A DNA stretch of 64,000 nt from J054 sp963850255. GTDB taxonomy: Bacteria; Pseudomonadota; Gammaproteobacteria; Steroidobacterales; GCA-2729495. This document shows positions 53,472 to 62,632 of this stretch, piece by piece. The notes beneath the pieces are model-generated. The model worked only from the letters and a program-made list of their open reading frames with translations, was not told the origin of the DNA and searched no databases. Numbering within the stretch: position 1 is the first letter of the stretch; every line of letters starts with the position of its first letter. Position numbers and translations under genes: made by a program. The stretch spans positions 27,395 to 91,394 of the forward strand of contig CAWKLL010000046.1 of NCBI GenBank assembly GCA_963850255.1, in the 5' to 3' direction.

Positions 53472-53583
53472 TGCGTTAGTTCCTCGCTTAGTATGCGGCT
53501 GAAACGTTAGCAGTCGAGCCTTGCCGATTAATGTGAATTATAGAAGCAATCGGCAGCCCGGCACGTTTATCATTCGCGCCGCC

Positions 53584-54677
53584 ATGGCTATTCGATGCGG
53601 CATCGTCGGTCTGCCCAACGTGGGCAAGTCGACCTTTTTAATGCGCTGACGGCGGCGGAGATCGCGGCGGAGAACTATCCGTTCTGCACCATCGACCCGA
53701 ACGTCGGCATCGTGCCGGTGCCGGACCCGCGCCTGGAGCAGCTGGCGGCCATCGTCAAGCCAGAGAAGGTCGTGCCCACGACGGTCGAATTCGTCGATAT
53801 CGCCGGGCTGGTGGCCGGCGCGTCCAAGGGCGAGGGTCTGGGCAACAAGTTCCTGGCCAATATCCGCGAGACCCACGCCATTGCCCATGTGGTGCGCTGT
53901 TTCGAAGACGACGACGTGACGCATGTGTCCGGCGGCATCGATCCGCTGCGTGATATCGGGTGATCAATACGGAATTGCTGCTGGCTGACCTCGATACGGT
54001 GGAGCGCGCGCTGGACAAGGCCGAGCGTCAGGCCAAGACGGGCAACAAGGAAGATATTGCGCGTCGCGAGTTTTTGCAAGCGCCTGCGTGAGCATATTGA
54101 CGCGGAACGGCCGGCACGGACCTTTGTCACGGCCAGTGACGATGAAGCACTGGAAATGCGCCAGTTGTTCATGCTGACAGCCAAGCCCGTGATGTACGTT
54201 GCGAACGTGGATGAAGCCGGTCTCGACGGCAACGAATATGTGGCGCAGGTCGAGTCCTTTGCCGCCGAAGAAGGTGCCAGCGTGGTGATCGTCTGTGCCG
54301 CCATCGAGGCTGAAATCGCCCAGCTGGATGCCGCCGACAAGCAGGAGTTTCTGGCCGACCTGGGATTGGAAGAGCCAGGACTGAATCGGGTAATTCGCGC
54401 TGCTTACGATTTGCTCGGTCTGCAGACCTATTTCACTGTCGGGCCCAAGGAAGTGCGCGCCTGGACTTTCAAGGCCGGCGCCACCGCACCGCAGGCGGCC
54501 GGTGAAATTCATACGGATTTCGAGCGCGGTTTTATTCGCGCCGAAGTCATTGCCTTCGATGACTACCTCGCCGGCAATGGCGAGCAGGGCGCCAAGGAGG
54601 CGGGACGCCTGCGCCTGGAAGGCAAGGAATACCTGGTCCAGGAAGGCGACGTGATGCACTTCCGCTTCAACGTCTAG
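53584..54677 (+). CDS. ychF: Redox-regulated ATPase YchF (three frameshifts)
   Basis: Obg-family P-loop protein of about 363 residues that binds ATP and the ribosome and modulates oxidative-stress responses. P-loop GIVGLPNVGKST at the N-terminus, then in a second frame NYPFCTIDPNVGIVPVPDPR, FVDIAGLVAGASKGEGLGNK and ETHAIAHVVRCFEDDDVTHV. After further breaks come NTELLLADLDTVERALDKAE and, to the end, MYVANVDEAGLDGNEYV, YFTVGPKEVRAWTFKAGATA and the TGS-domain ending LVQEGDVMHFRFNV. Breaks near 53633, 53957 and 54074. It normally follows pth directly. Confidence 0.9.
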
Positions 54678-54714
54678 CGACGCAAACGACCGGCGTTTTG
54701 ATTAGACTCGGCGC

Positions 54715-55803
54715 ATGAATCTGCAGGCATTAATTCCCAAGGCCCTGTCGTTTGGCAGCGCGGCGCTGGTCATCACGCTGCTGATCTTTGGCCTGTTCCA
54801 GCTCAATCGGTCGCTGGTCAAACGCTACGAGCGCGGTTCCCCTAAAGAGTTTCAGCGCCAGCTGACCATGCTGGCAGTGTCGATACTCAGCCTGGTTTTT
54901 GCCGTGCTGATTATTCCGGTTGGCGATACCATGCGCGGGCAGATACTGAGTCTGCTCGGCATTCTGCTCAGTGCGACTATTGCACTGTCTGCGACAACCC
55001 TGGTGGGGAATATCCTGGCTGGCTTTATGCTCAAATCGGTGAAGAGTATCCGGCCCGGCGTGTATGTTCGTGTGCAGGACCACGCTGGTCGTATCACCGG
55101 CATGAGCCTGTTGTATACCGAAATCCAGACCGAAGACCGTGACCTGACTTCGTTGCCCAACCTGTTTCTGGCGACTAATCCGGTCTCTGTATTTCGATCA
55201 TCTGGCACCATATTGTCCGTCGAGGTGTCGCTCGGCTATGACATTCCCCGCCTGCAGATCGAAACGGTGTTGTTGCGAGCCGCCGAAAAGGCCGGCTTGG
55301 TTAATCCTTTTGTTCAGATACGCCAGCTGGGTGATTTCTCCGTGACCTACCATATTGCCGGCCTGGCCGAGGATGTGGAGAAACTGATCTCAACCCGCCG
55401 TAAGCTGCGCGCCTGCGTGCTGGATGAGCTGCACGAAGATGGCATCGAGATCGTTTCGCCGAACTTCATGAATACCCGCAGTATGTCTGAGCATCGCCAG
55501 GTGTTACCACCGTCTTCGTCGAGTCAAATGGAGCCGCAGCAGACCGAGGACCTTCAGACCGCGCCTGAAGATGTGGTATTCGATAAGGCACAGAAAGCCG
55601 AGTCGGTGCAGAAACTGCGCGAGACGCGCGACAATACTCGCCTGCAGATAGAAAAATGCCAGCAGCTGATTAAAGATACCAAGATGGATGCAGACTCGCC
55701 CGCGCACAAGGCCGCGCTACTAGAACTAGAAAACCTGCAAATCAAGCTCGAACGGCTGGACAAAGTTATTGCGACGGCCGAAGTGCACATTGCCGCTGAG
55801 TAG
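54715..55803 (+). CDS. MscS-family mechanosensitive channel with C-terminal coiled coil
   Basis: A 362-residue channel protein: three membrane helices (about 13-30, 51-68 and 80-110), the last with the alternating small-residue pattern LLSATIALSATTLVGNILAG that lines the pore, then the MscS cytoplasmic beta and alpha/beta domains (VYVRVQDHAGRITGMSLLYT, DLTSLPNLFLATNPVSVFRS). Unlike short MscS, residues 255-362 form an acidic linker and a long coiled coil (SVQKLRETRDNTRLQIEKCQ ... LENLQIKLERLDKVI). It should release solutes on osmotic downshock. The next gene overlaps its 3' end by a few bases. Confidence 0.9.
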   Translation: MNLQALIPKALSFGSAALVITLLIFGLFQLNRSLVKRYERGSPKEFQRQLTMLAVSILSLVFAVLIIPVGDTMRGQILSLLGILLSATIALSATTLVGNILAGFMLKSVKSIRPGVYVRVQDHAGRITGMSLLYTEIQTEDRDLTSLPNLFLATNPVSVFRSSGTILSVEVSLGYDIPRLQIETVLLRAAEKAGLVNPFVQIRQLGDFSVTYHIAGLAEDVEKLISTRRKLRACVLDELHEDGIEIVSPNFMNTRSMSEHRQVLPPSSSSQMEPQQTEDLQTAPEDVVFDKAQKAESVQKLRETRDNTRLQIEKCQQLIKDTKMDADSPAHKAALLELENLQIKLERLDKVIATAEVHIAAE

Positions 55804-57216
55804 TTCTCTACTGCGGGTCTTTGCCATGCTGGTATTGGCGCCATTGTGCTGGTGCACCATGGCAGGGGCGGGCGAAATTCCGGGTCTGCCCGTGGCCAAT
55901 CTGCCCGATATTCCGCGCCGCGCCCAGGTTACCCTGGGCAATGACATCCTGGCCGGTGGTGGCACCATCCTCGATGATTTTCGTACCCAGCAACTGATTC
56001 TCGATTTTCGCATCGCCGAGCGCTGGAGCGCGGCGCTGGACCACAGCGTGATGACTTTCGAAGCGCCGGGCTTCGAGCAAGACTGGGGTCGGCTCGACCA
56101 GCTCAGCGCCTCTTTCGGTTTCGATTTTTTTCGACGAGAGGGTGAGCACCGCAGCCTGACCCTGACTGCCGGTGGCGGCCTGCGTCGCGTCGATGATTTT
56201 GCTGGTACCGAGATCCAGAACGGCTTTCATCGCCTGGTCGACGACCGCATCGTACGCCTGCCCTATGTCGCGACCCGGCGCACGGATGTCACCGGCTGGA
56301 TGCGCGCCGAAACCCATGCGCCCTTTGCCTGGCGGGTCTGCGTGAATTGTTTGGCTCCCAACTGGCGGCTTGGCTATTGGCTGCATGGCACGGCGCTGGC
56401 CACCAGCGACGGCCAGTGGGACAGCACCGCGGCCGGGCATGTGACCGTGTCGCGCAGCTGGTTCAACGCCTGGCTCGGTGTGCGCGGCGACTGGCGGCGC
56501 GGCTACGATCGCGACAGCGTGCAGGCCGCCACGGCCAACAACGAAGAGACCGGCTACCTGGTCCTCGGCGCTGCGCCTCGGCCCGGTGCTGATCGAGACT
56601 CAGCAAAGCGGTGAGTCTGACAAAGGCTATGGGCGCGTGAGTCTGTGGCCGACATCGCTCCGGCCTCGCGACGTCTCAAGGGCCGGGCGGGAGTACAGCC
56701 TGGCCGGCGGTGTTACGCGCAACCAAGGTATATGCCGTGCTGCAGGGGCGCAGGGAATTCTGTGGCTGGTTCGCCTGTACCGAGCAGCGTCGCTGGCGAC
56801 TGGTCGGCGAAGCGCGTTTCGGCAAGCCGGGCATCGGCAATGCCACGGATCGCTATGTGCAGACCCTGCAGCTGGGTGGCGGACTCGAAGCGGAGCAGGC
56901 ACTGGCTTTTTTGCCATCATGGCTTAGCACCTATGGCTGGGCCGGCGGCGGTTGGCGCCGTGAAGAAGTGCACGGCGATGAGCCGCTCGGCGGCCAGTCT
57001 TCCGAGGCCATCGATCGGCTGGTCGCCATCGCTGAGGTCGGCTTGCGCGCCACAACCCTGGCCAGCAATGAGCGCTGGGCGCTGCGCCTGCAAATGGGAC
57101 TGTCTGGCTGGCTACCGTTTGGCAGTAAAGAGGTCGCTTTCGCCGGCGATACGGAAACCCTGCAACGGCCCGGCCTGGGATTGCTGCTCTCCGGGCTGAT
57201 CGAATTTCGTCCCTGA
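55790..57216 (+). CDS. Predicted outer-membrane or periplasmic beta-rich protein (frameshifts near 56575 and 56715)
   Basis: About 475 residues after correction, of no family I recognise. A signal peptide (SSSLLRVFAMLVLAPLCWCT, cleavage near MAGAGE) is followed by GLPVANLPDIPRRAQVTLGN and a body with alternating aromatic and polar residues (WRLGYWLHGTALATSDGQWD, SWFNAWLGVRGDWRRGYD, RWALRLQMGLSGWLPFG), ending LLLSGLIEFRP. This is beta-barrel-like, though the last residue is Pro rather than Phe. The start may be TTG 55790, overlapping mscS, or ATG 55826. Frames change near 56575 and 56715. Confidence 0.55.
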
Positions 57217-57330
57217 TCATTCTCTGGTTCTAGCCGCGCTGCCGGTTGCGTATTCGAATGCTTCGCCGCTACATCAGCCACTTCTTGCGCAACCCATCGC
57301 GGTAACCAGCCCGGGTGTTAGGATAAAGCG

Positions 57331-58008
57331 GTGACGGACGCCAACCGCCCACCGGTAATGATTGTATGTGCCGATACCGATACCGGGTATCGCCTCTCGC
57401 AACTGCTGCGCCGGGAAAAACGTCGCGTCATTACCTTGATGCGCCGGCGCGCCGACCCGTCACTGATCGAAAAAATGGGTTGCGAGATCGTGCCCTGCGA
57501 TCCCACCGACCGCGACGAAGTTAATGCGATTTTTGCAGCGCATGCCTCGCCCGAGTTGCAGCTGGTCTGCATGCTCGGCGGCAGCCCGCAACTCAACAGC
57601 CAGGGCAATCTCAATGTGATCGATGCTGCCGTCCAGAACAACATCAGCCGACTGATCATGCTCACCTCCATCGGCTGTGGCGACAGCATTGCTGCGGTGG
57701 ACCCGTTCGTTAAGGCATTCGTGGGCAAATCGCTGCGCGCTAAGAATTGGGCAGAGACCCAGTTACGCGCCAGCGAACTCGACTGGACCATCGTGCGTCC
57801 CGGCGGCATGGTGCGGCGCGCCACCCGCGGTGAGCCGATGCTGGTGGAAGACCCGCTGGTCAGCGGCCATATTAATGTGTTCGATCTGGGCGACCTGGTT
57901 CACCAGGTATTGAACAGCGACTCGAGCAGCCGCAGAACCTTTAGCGCCGTGGATAGCGAACGCGCCTATCACTTGCAGGGCAACGACCTGCAGCCGGCGG
58001 AGTTGTAG
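57331..58008 (+). CDS. Atypical NAD(P)-binding SDR (NmrA-like)
   Basis: A 225-residue Rossmann protein. The cofactor loop is degenerate (VMIVCADTDTGYRLSQLLRR in place of GxxGxxG), followed by RVITLMRRRADP, GNLNVIDAAVQNNISRLIML, TSIGCGD and LDWTIVRPGGMVRRATRGEP. The order matches atypical SDRs of the NmrA/HSCARG type, which often sense NAD(P)H or act on flavins rather than oxidise alcohols. GTG start at 57331 with AGGA 8 nt upstream. tRNA-Met follows about 90 nt after its stop. Confidence 0.78.
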   Translation: MTDANRPPVMIVCADTDTGYRLSQLLRREKRRVITLMRRRADPSLIEKMGCEIVPCDPTDRDEVNAIFAAHASPELQLVCMLGGSPQLNSQGNLNVIDAAVQNNISRLIMLTSIGCGDSIAAVDPFVKAFVGKSLRAKNWAETQLRASELDWTIVRPGGMVRRATRGEPMLVEDPLVSGHINVFDLGDLVHQVLNSDSSSRRTFSAVDSERAYHLQGNDLQPAEL

Positions 58009-58095
58009 TTAATTCAGTCACTTGCGGATTTAGAGCGGGCGTGCTTACTTGACAGCCCGCAGGCGGATACACACAATCCGCCGTCCTTCCGGCGT

Positions 58096-58172
58096 GGTGA
58101 TGTAGCTCAGCTGGTTAGAGCGCGGCACTCATAATGCTGAGGTCGGTGGTTCGAGTCCACCCATCACCACCA
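58096..58172 (+). tRNA. tRNA-Met (anticodon CAT)
   Basis: A 77-nt cloverleaf with encoded CCA: acceptor GGTGATG/CATCACC, D-arm GCTCAGCTGGTTAGAGC, anticodon loop CTCATAA with CAT, and T-arm GGTGGTTCGAGTCCACC. The acceptor starts with a G-C pair and the anticodon stem lacks the three G-C pairs of initiators, so it is elongator Met; a CAT anticodon modified to read Ile AUA cannot be fully excluded. Confidence 0.92.
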
Positions 58173-58352
58173 TATATTTCAAGCACTTACACCCTTCCTT
58201 GTAACAACAGGACTGTCAATGCGGGAGTTTTGCGGGACCTGTCAAGCACAGCATTCAGCATGCGTTGTTCGGGTGCTCGAATTTCCGAGTGCGCGGTATT
58301 CCGCCGACAGCAGTACCGGCTAAGGTGAGTTGAGCGTACAACTGACCGGCTC
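58173..58352. other. Intergenic region after tRNA-Met
   Basis: 180 nt with no gene, terminator or repeat that I can support. It separates tRNA-Met from the convergent end of the B12-sensor gene. Confidence 0.4.
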
Positions 58353-59417
58353 TCATTGCAGTGGCACGAGTTCATCAGCCAGGCTCAGAGTTTTTTCCGC
58401 ATCAGCGGCGTAGCCGTCGGCGCCAAGTTCCCGCCACAGGTCGGGCGCGCCGGCAAGGCCGGCACCGCCGATCAGAATCTTGACCGAGTCTCCGCAGCGA
58501 GCGCGAATTCCGTCGATTGCGCGGCGCAAGGCAGGTAACTGGTTGGTTAGAGCCAACGATAGCATCACGATATCAGCGTCGAAGCAGTTGATTGCTTCCG
58601 GAAATTCACGTCGGGGTACATCCGATCCGAGGTAGATGGTTCGCCAGCCCGCAAACTCCAGCAAATAACTGATGGCTCGAATGCCGACGTCGTGCGCGTT
58701 GCCCGCAACCGAAGCCGCGACGACGGTGCGACCTTGGTCAGGTGCGCATTCTGCGTAGCTGGCGAGTACGGCCATCAGTCGCTGTGTCGTCGACGTGACC
58801 ATGTGTTCCTCGGCAATAGAAATCTTGTTCATGTGCCACAGGTTGCCGGCTTCCTTCTGGGCAGGCATCAACACCTTCAGGATCGCGTCACGCAGGCTGA
58901 GACCTTCGCGGACCGCATCCATGACAATTTCCATACCCGTCCGAGCGTTGCCGGCGACGACTGCCTGAACATAGCGGATGGCTATTCGGTCGTTGGCGAG
59001 ACCCGGGTCGAGCGTTGACTCCTGCACCTCCACCGCGGTGCTGTCGAGCGCAGAGCGAGCCCGGTCGATACAGTCGAGAGCCACGCTCCGCAGATTCGCG
59101 TCCAGGCGCTTGTCGAGTATTTGGCGCAGAGTATCCAGACTGATATCGAGATCCGTTACCGGGACGTCGCGGGCCGCCATGGTCCCACGCAGCCACACGA
59201 CATGCGACGCAAAAAGCGCGGGTTTGCCGGCCGCAATGGCAGTGCTCAATTCGACGATCTGCTGCCTCAGGTGCTTGGTCCAGGCGTGTTGCGCACTCTC
59301 GCCGAAGCGTTGGCGTATCTCCGGATGCTGTGCGAGCACTGCAGTCGCTGTTTCACGCGCGGCTTCGCGGGCCTGCGCAGTTAATTCCTCCGCCATCTGC
59401 GGATTGGCGCTCGTCAT
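58353..59417 (-). CDS. Stand-alone cobalamin-binding photosensor-like regulator (Wx9EH motif, no DNA-binding domain)
   Basis: A 354-residue cytoplasmic protein. Residues 1-125 are a helical domain of unknown role (AGKPALFASHVVWLRGTMAA). Residues 140-225 form the four-helix B12 cap with W194-x9-E204-H205 (LWHMNKISIAEEHM), the triad that in CarH covers adenosylcobalamin and makes it light-sensitive. Residues 230-350 form the Rossmann cobalamin domain with NAHDVG (H242, lower axial ligand; the usual acidic residue is Asn), YLGSDVP, MLSLAL and LIGGAGLAG. There is no MerR helix-turn-helix, so it must act through a partner. Its ATG overlaps the RND stop (ATGA), so it is made together with an efflux pump. 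Confidence 0.85.
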   Translation of the reverse strand: MTSANPQMAEELTAQAREAARETATAVLAQHPEIRQRFGESAQHAWTKHLRQQIVELSTAIAAGKPALFASHVVWLRGTMAARDVPVTDLDISLDTLRQILDKRLDANLRSVALDCIDRARSALDSTAVEVQESTLDPGLANDRIAIRYVQAVVAGNARTGMEIVMDAVREGLSLRDAILKVLMPAQKEAGNLWHMNKISIAEEHMVTSTTQRLMAVLASYAECAPDQGRTVVAASVAGNAHDVGIRAISYLLEFAGWRTIYLGSDVPRREFPEAINCFDADIVMLSLALTNQLPALRRAIDGIRARCGDSVKILIGGAGLAGAPDLWRELGADGYAADAEKTLSLADELVPLQ

Positions 59418-62400
59418 CTGTCCAGCCTCCGGCGTCCGCCATACGCAATTGGATCCTCATTTGTCAGCGTCCGCGACTGCTCTGCCGCCAGCGCCATGGA
59501 TGGCGCCGGCGCAGCAGCCTGAGCAGTCAGATCGCTTCGCACAGCGGCCAGGCGAGCCCGAACGGATTCCATCACCGTCAGGAACGCCGGCAGCAAGAAC
59601 AACACGATGCCGGTCGCGAACGCGAGACCGAAAGTCAGTGAAATGACCATCGGTTTCAGAAACTGCGCCTGCAACGCTGATTCAAACAGCAATGGCCCCA
59701 CGCCGACCACCGTCGTGACCGACGTGAGCAAAACCGCGCGCATACGCCGGCAACTGGCTTCGATGGCAGCATCGATCGCGGCAACTTCCTGTTCGCGCAG
59801 CTCCTTAAAAACGGTGACGAGGATGATCGAGTCGTTAATCACGATGCCTGACAGACCGAAGAAGCCGAAAATCGACAGCATCGTGACATCGAAACCCAGC
59901 AGCCAGTGGCCGAAGATCGCTCCGACCAGCCCGAACGGAATGACGCTGAGCACCGCGACGGGCCAGGCATATGAGCCAAATACCCAGGCCAGAATGATGT
60001 ACATCAGCAGCAATGCTAAGGGCAGCGCCAGTGCCACGCTGCCGAAACTTTCCGCCTGGTTTTGGGCATCGCCTCGATAGGACCAGGAAACACCGTAGTC
60101 GCTGGTCAGGCGCGGCAAGAAGCTGCGTTCCATCTGGGCGCGAATCGCGTTCGCATTGTTTTTACTGAAATCAACGTCGGCCGAGACCGTTACGGCCAAC
60201 AAGCCATTGCTGTGTTTCAACGAGTCGAAACCGCGGCTGTAGCGCAATACGGCAACGTTTGAAAGCGCCGTGATCTCGCCGTTGGGTAGAACGATCGGCA
60301 GCGTCTCGAGCGCACTTAAGGATTCGCGCTCCGCCTCCGGCAGTCGCACCCGCACTTCGACTTCTTCGCCGCGGTCCTGGAAGATCTGCACGAGTTCGCC
60401 TTCGAAGGCGGCGCTGAGCTGGTCGCCCAGCGATTGGCTCGTCAGGCCGACGGCGGTGCCCGTTGGCGACAGCTCGAAAATCAGTTGTTCTTTGCCGAAG
60501 GCGGTGTCGTCGCGTACGCCGCTGACACCGTCATACTCCCGGAGCTGGTCACCGAGATCCAGGGCAGCGGCCTTCAGCGTGGCGACATCTTTTCCGGTTA
60601 ACTCAACTTCAATGTCCGCACCTGGCGGACCGGATTGGCCGCCGAGAATCAGAAAGCTCTCGAGTCCGGGCGGGCGCGGTACGCGCGTGCGCCAGGCTTG
60701 GGTCAGTGCCGCATTGTTCAGGCTGCGTTCGTCGGCCGACACGAGTTCGACGAGGATGTGGCCAAGCGCGGATCCGGAGGAGCCACGGCTGTCCTCGCGC
60801 GCTTTGGTCACAACGAGGCGAATGAACTCTTCGCCGCTTTCGGCTTCGATATCGCGCAGCGCTGTCTCGGCAGCCTGCAGAAATTCGCTCACGCGTTCCT
60901 CGGGTGAGCCGGCGACAAACCGGACGTTTGCCGTGAGCGTGTTCGCATCCGGCTGCGGAAAAAACGCAAAACCGACAAAGCCGCCGCCGAGCAGGCCGAT
61001 GATCAGCAGGATCCCTGCAATCGCCAGGCTGATTGTCGTGCCTCGATTCGCCACCGACCAGGCGACGGCTCGCCGGTAGCGGCCGTCACGAAACTTGGCC
61101 ACGGCAACGTCGACTGTGCGCCGGAAGCGTCCGGGCTGTTTTTCCGCGGTGCCCTGCAGGGAATGCCGCAGATGCCCTGGCAATACCAAAAAGCACTCAA
61201 CTAAAGAGGCGAGAATCACGCAGATGACGACCAGTGGAATCGCAAAGAGTATGTTGCCGGTGGGGCCGCCGATGGCGGTCAAGGGCAGGAAGGCGGCCAC
61301 GGTCGTCAGCGACGCGGCGGTCACCGGCGCCAGCATCCTGAACGCGGCGTTTTCGGCGGCCGCAAGTGGGCCCGAGCCCTGCTGGAATAATGTGACGGCT
61401 TCTTCGGCCACCACAACAGCGTCGTCGACGATGATGCCGAAGGTCATGATCAGCGCGAACAAGGTCATGATATTGATTGAGCCGTTGGCCAGCCACAGCG
61501 CGACGAGTGCTGCCAGAATGGAAACCGGCACGCCTAGCGCGACCCAGAATGCAACGCGGCCGTTCAGGAAGATATACAGCGCGACGACGACCAGCAGCAT
61601 GCCGCCTAATGCGTTATCCACCATCAGGTCGATTCGCCTGTCGACGATTTGCCACGGCTCGTCGTAGGTCAGCAACTCCACGTTGGGGGGCAAGTCCTCT
61701 TGCGCCTCTGCCACCCATGCCAGCAGGCGCTCGGCGACAGTGATGGCATCCTCATCCTCGGAACGACTGACGGCGATCTCGACCGCCGGACGGTTGTTGA
61801 CCGTCAGGATGGGCTGATCATCGACATAGACGCGCTGAATCCTGGCGATATCTCCGAGCTTGAGCAGTCGCCCGCCGGCCTCGGCCGAAACGGGCAGTTC
61901 GGCAAAACCGGAGACCGAGCGCCGCTGCTCGACCCCGCGTAATTGTCTCGCCACCCCGGACTCGCCGACCGTACCAGCCGGCACATCGGCGCTGGTCAAG
62001 CCCACGCGATCCGCGATGTCGTTCAAAGACAGGTTCAGCTCGATAAGCCGGCTTCCCGGTACTTCGATCGAGATGAGTTCTTCAGGCAGGCCCGAAACTT
62101 CGAGGCGAGCCAGTCCCCGAGAGCGCAGCTCGCGCCCAAATTGCCGCACCAGCGGCCGCAATTGTTCCAGCACGGGCCCTGCAACCAGTATCTTGGCGAC
62201 ACCTTCGCTGCGAACCAGCCGCGACACCTGCGGGTCTTCGGCTTCGGCCGGCAGGTTTCGCACGCGGGCGATGCCGTCCTCGACCTGCTCGAGAGCCTGC
62301 GTGATGTCGGCGCTTTCAGGAAACTCCAGCGTGAGCCGCGCGAGACCATCGCGCGAGGTGGATTGGATTGACCGCAGGTCATCGACCGCAAGCAGCTCGT

Positions 62401-62608
62401 CTTCCAGCGGTTGCGCGATCAGCCCTTCTACGTCGGTCGCCGATGCGCCTTGCCAGATCACTTCAACGGTGATCGCGTTCAGCGCGAACGTGGGCAGAAG
62501 CTGGCGCGTCAGCTGGGCGGTAGCAAAAACGCCCGCCAAAATCATGACGAGCATGGCGAGGTTCGGGGCCACCGGGTGGCGAATGAACGCTCTGATGAGG
62601 TTTTGCAT
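59414..62608 (-). CDS. RND efflux transporter (AcrB/HAE family)
   Basis: A complete 1064-residue resistance-nodulation-division pump, with 12 membrane helices and two large periplasmic loops (about 35-330 and 560-860). The first membrane block carries IMTFGIIVDDAVVVAEEAV with the proton-relay Asp pair; the C-terminal block has FGFFGLSGIVINDSIILVTV and TSVTTVVGVGPLLFE. The N-terminus IRAFIRHPVAPNLAMLVMIL is typical of the broad MdtB/heavy-metal-unlike HAE group. Substrate unknown. It follows its adaptor gene by 24 nt and overlaps the B12-sensor gene at its end. No outer-membrane factor gene is next to it within the window. Confidence 0.95.
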   Translation of the reverse strand: MQNLIRAFIRHPVAPNLAMLVMILAGVFATAQLTRQLLPTFALNAITVEVIWQGASATDVEGLIAQPLEDELLAVDDLRSIQSTSRDGLARLTLEFPESADITQALEQVEDGIARVRNLPAEAEDPQVSRLVRSEGVAKILVAGPVLEQLRPLVRQFGRELRSRGLARLEVSGLPEELISIEVPGSRLIELNLSLNDIADRVGLTSADVPAGTVGESGVARQLRGVEQRRSVSGFAELPVSAEAGGRLLKLGDIARIQRVYVDDQPILTVNNRPAVEIAVSRSEDEDAITVAERLLAWVAEAQEDLPPNVELLTYDEPWQIVDRRIDLMVDNALGGMLLVVVALYIFLNGRVAFWVALGVPVSILAALVALWLANGSINIMTLFALIMTFGIIVDDAVVVAEEAVTLFQQGSGPLAAAENAAFRMLAPVTAASLTTVAAFLPLTAIGGPTGNILFAIPLVVICVILASLVECFLVLPGHLRHSLQGTAEKQPGRFRRTVDVAVAKFRDGRYRRAVAWSVANRGTTISLAIAGILLIIGLLGGGFVGFAFFPQPDANTLTANVRFVAGSPEERVSEFLQAAETALRDIEAESGEEFIRLVVTKAREDSRGSSGSALGHILVELVSADERSLNNAALTQAWRTRVPRPPGLESFLILGGQSGPPGADIEVELTGKDVATLKAAALDLGDQLREYDGVSGVRDDTAFGKEQLIFELSPTGTAVGLTSQSLGDQLSAAFEGELVQIFQDRGEEVEVRVRLPEAERESLSALETLPIVLPNGEITALSNVAVLRYSRGFDSLKHSNGLLAVTVSADVDFSKNNANAIRAQMERSFLPRLTSDYGVSWSYRGDAQNQAESFGSVALALPLALLLMYIILAWVFGSYAWPVAVLSVIPFGLVGAIFGHWLLGFDVTMLSIFGFFGLSGIVINDSIILVTVFKELREQEVAAIDAAIEASCRRMRAVLLTSVTTVVGVGPLLFESALQAQFLKPMVISLTFGLAFATGIVLFLLPAFLTVMESVRARLAAVRSDLTAQAAAPAPSMALAAEQSRTLTNEDPIAYGGRRRLDR

Positions 62609-62632
62609 AGTTCTGCGCCCGACGCCGTTGGG

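Noticed and set aside
53472..53583. Cobalamin riboswitch upstream of the core-MetE gene
   Set aside because: The gap to ychF is only about 110 nt and lacks the B12-box and multi-stem core; no support.
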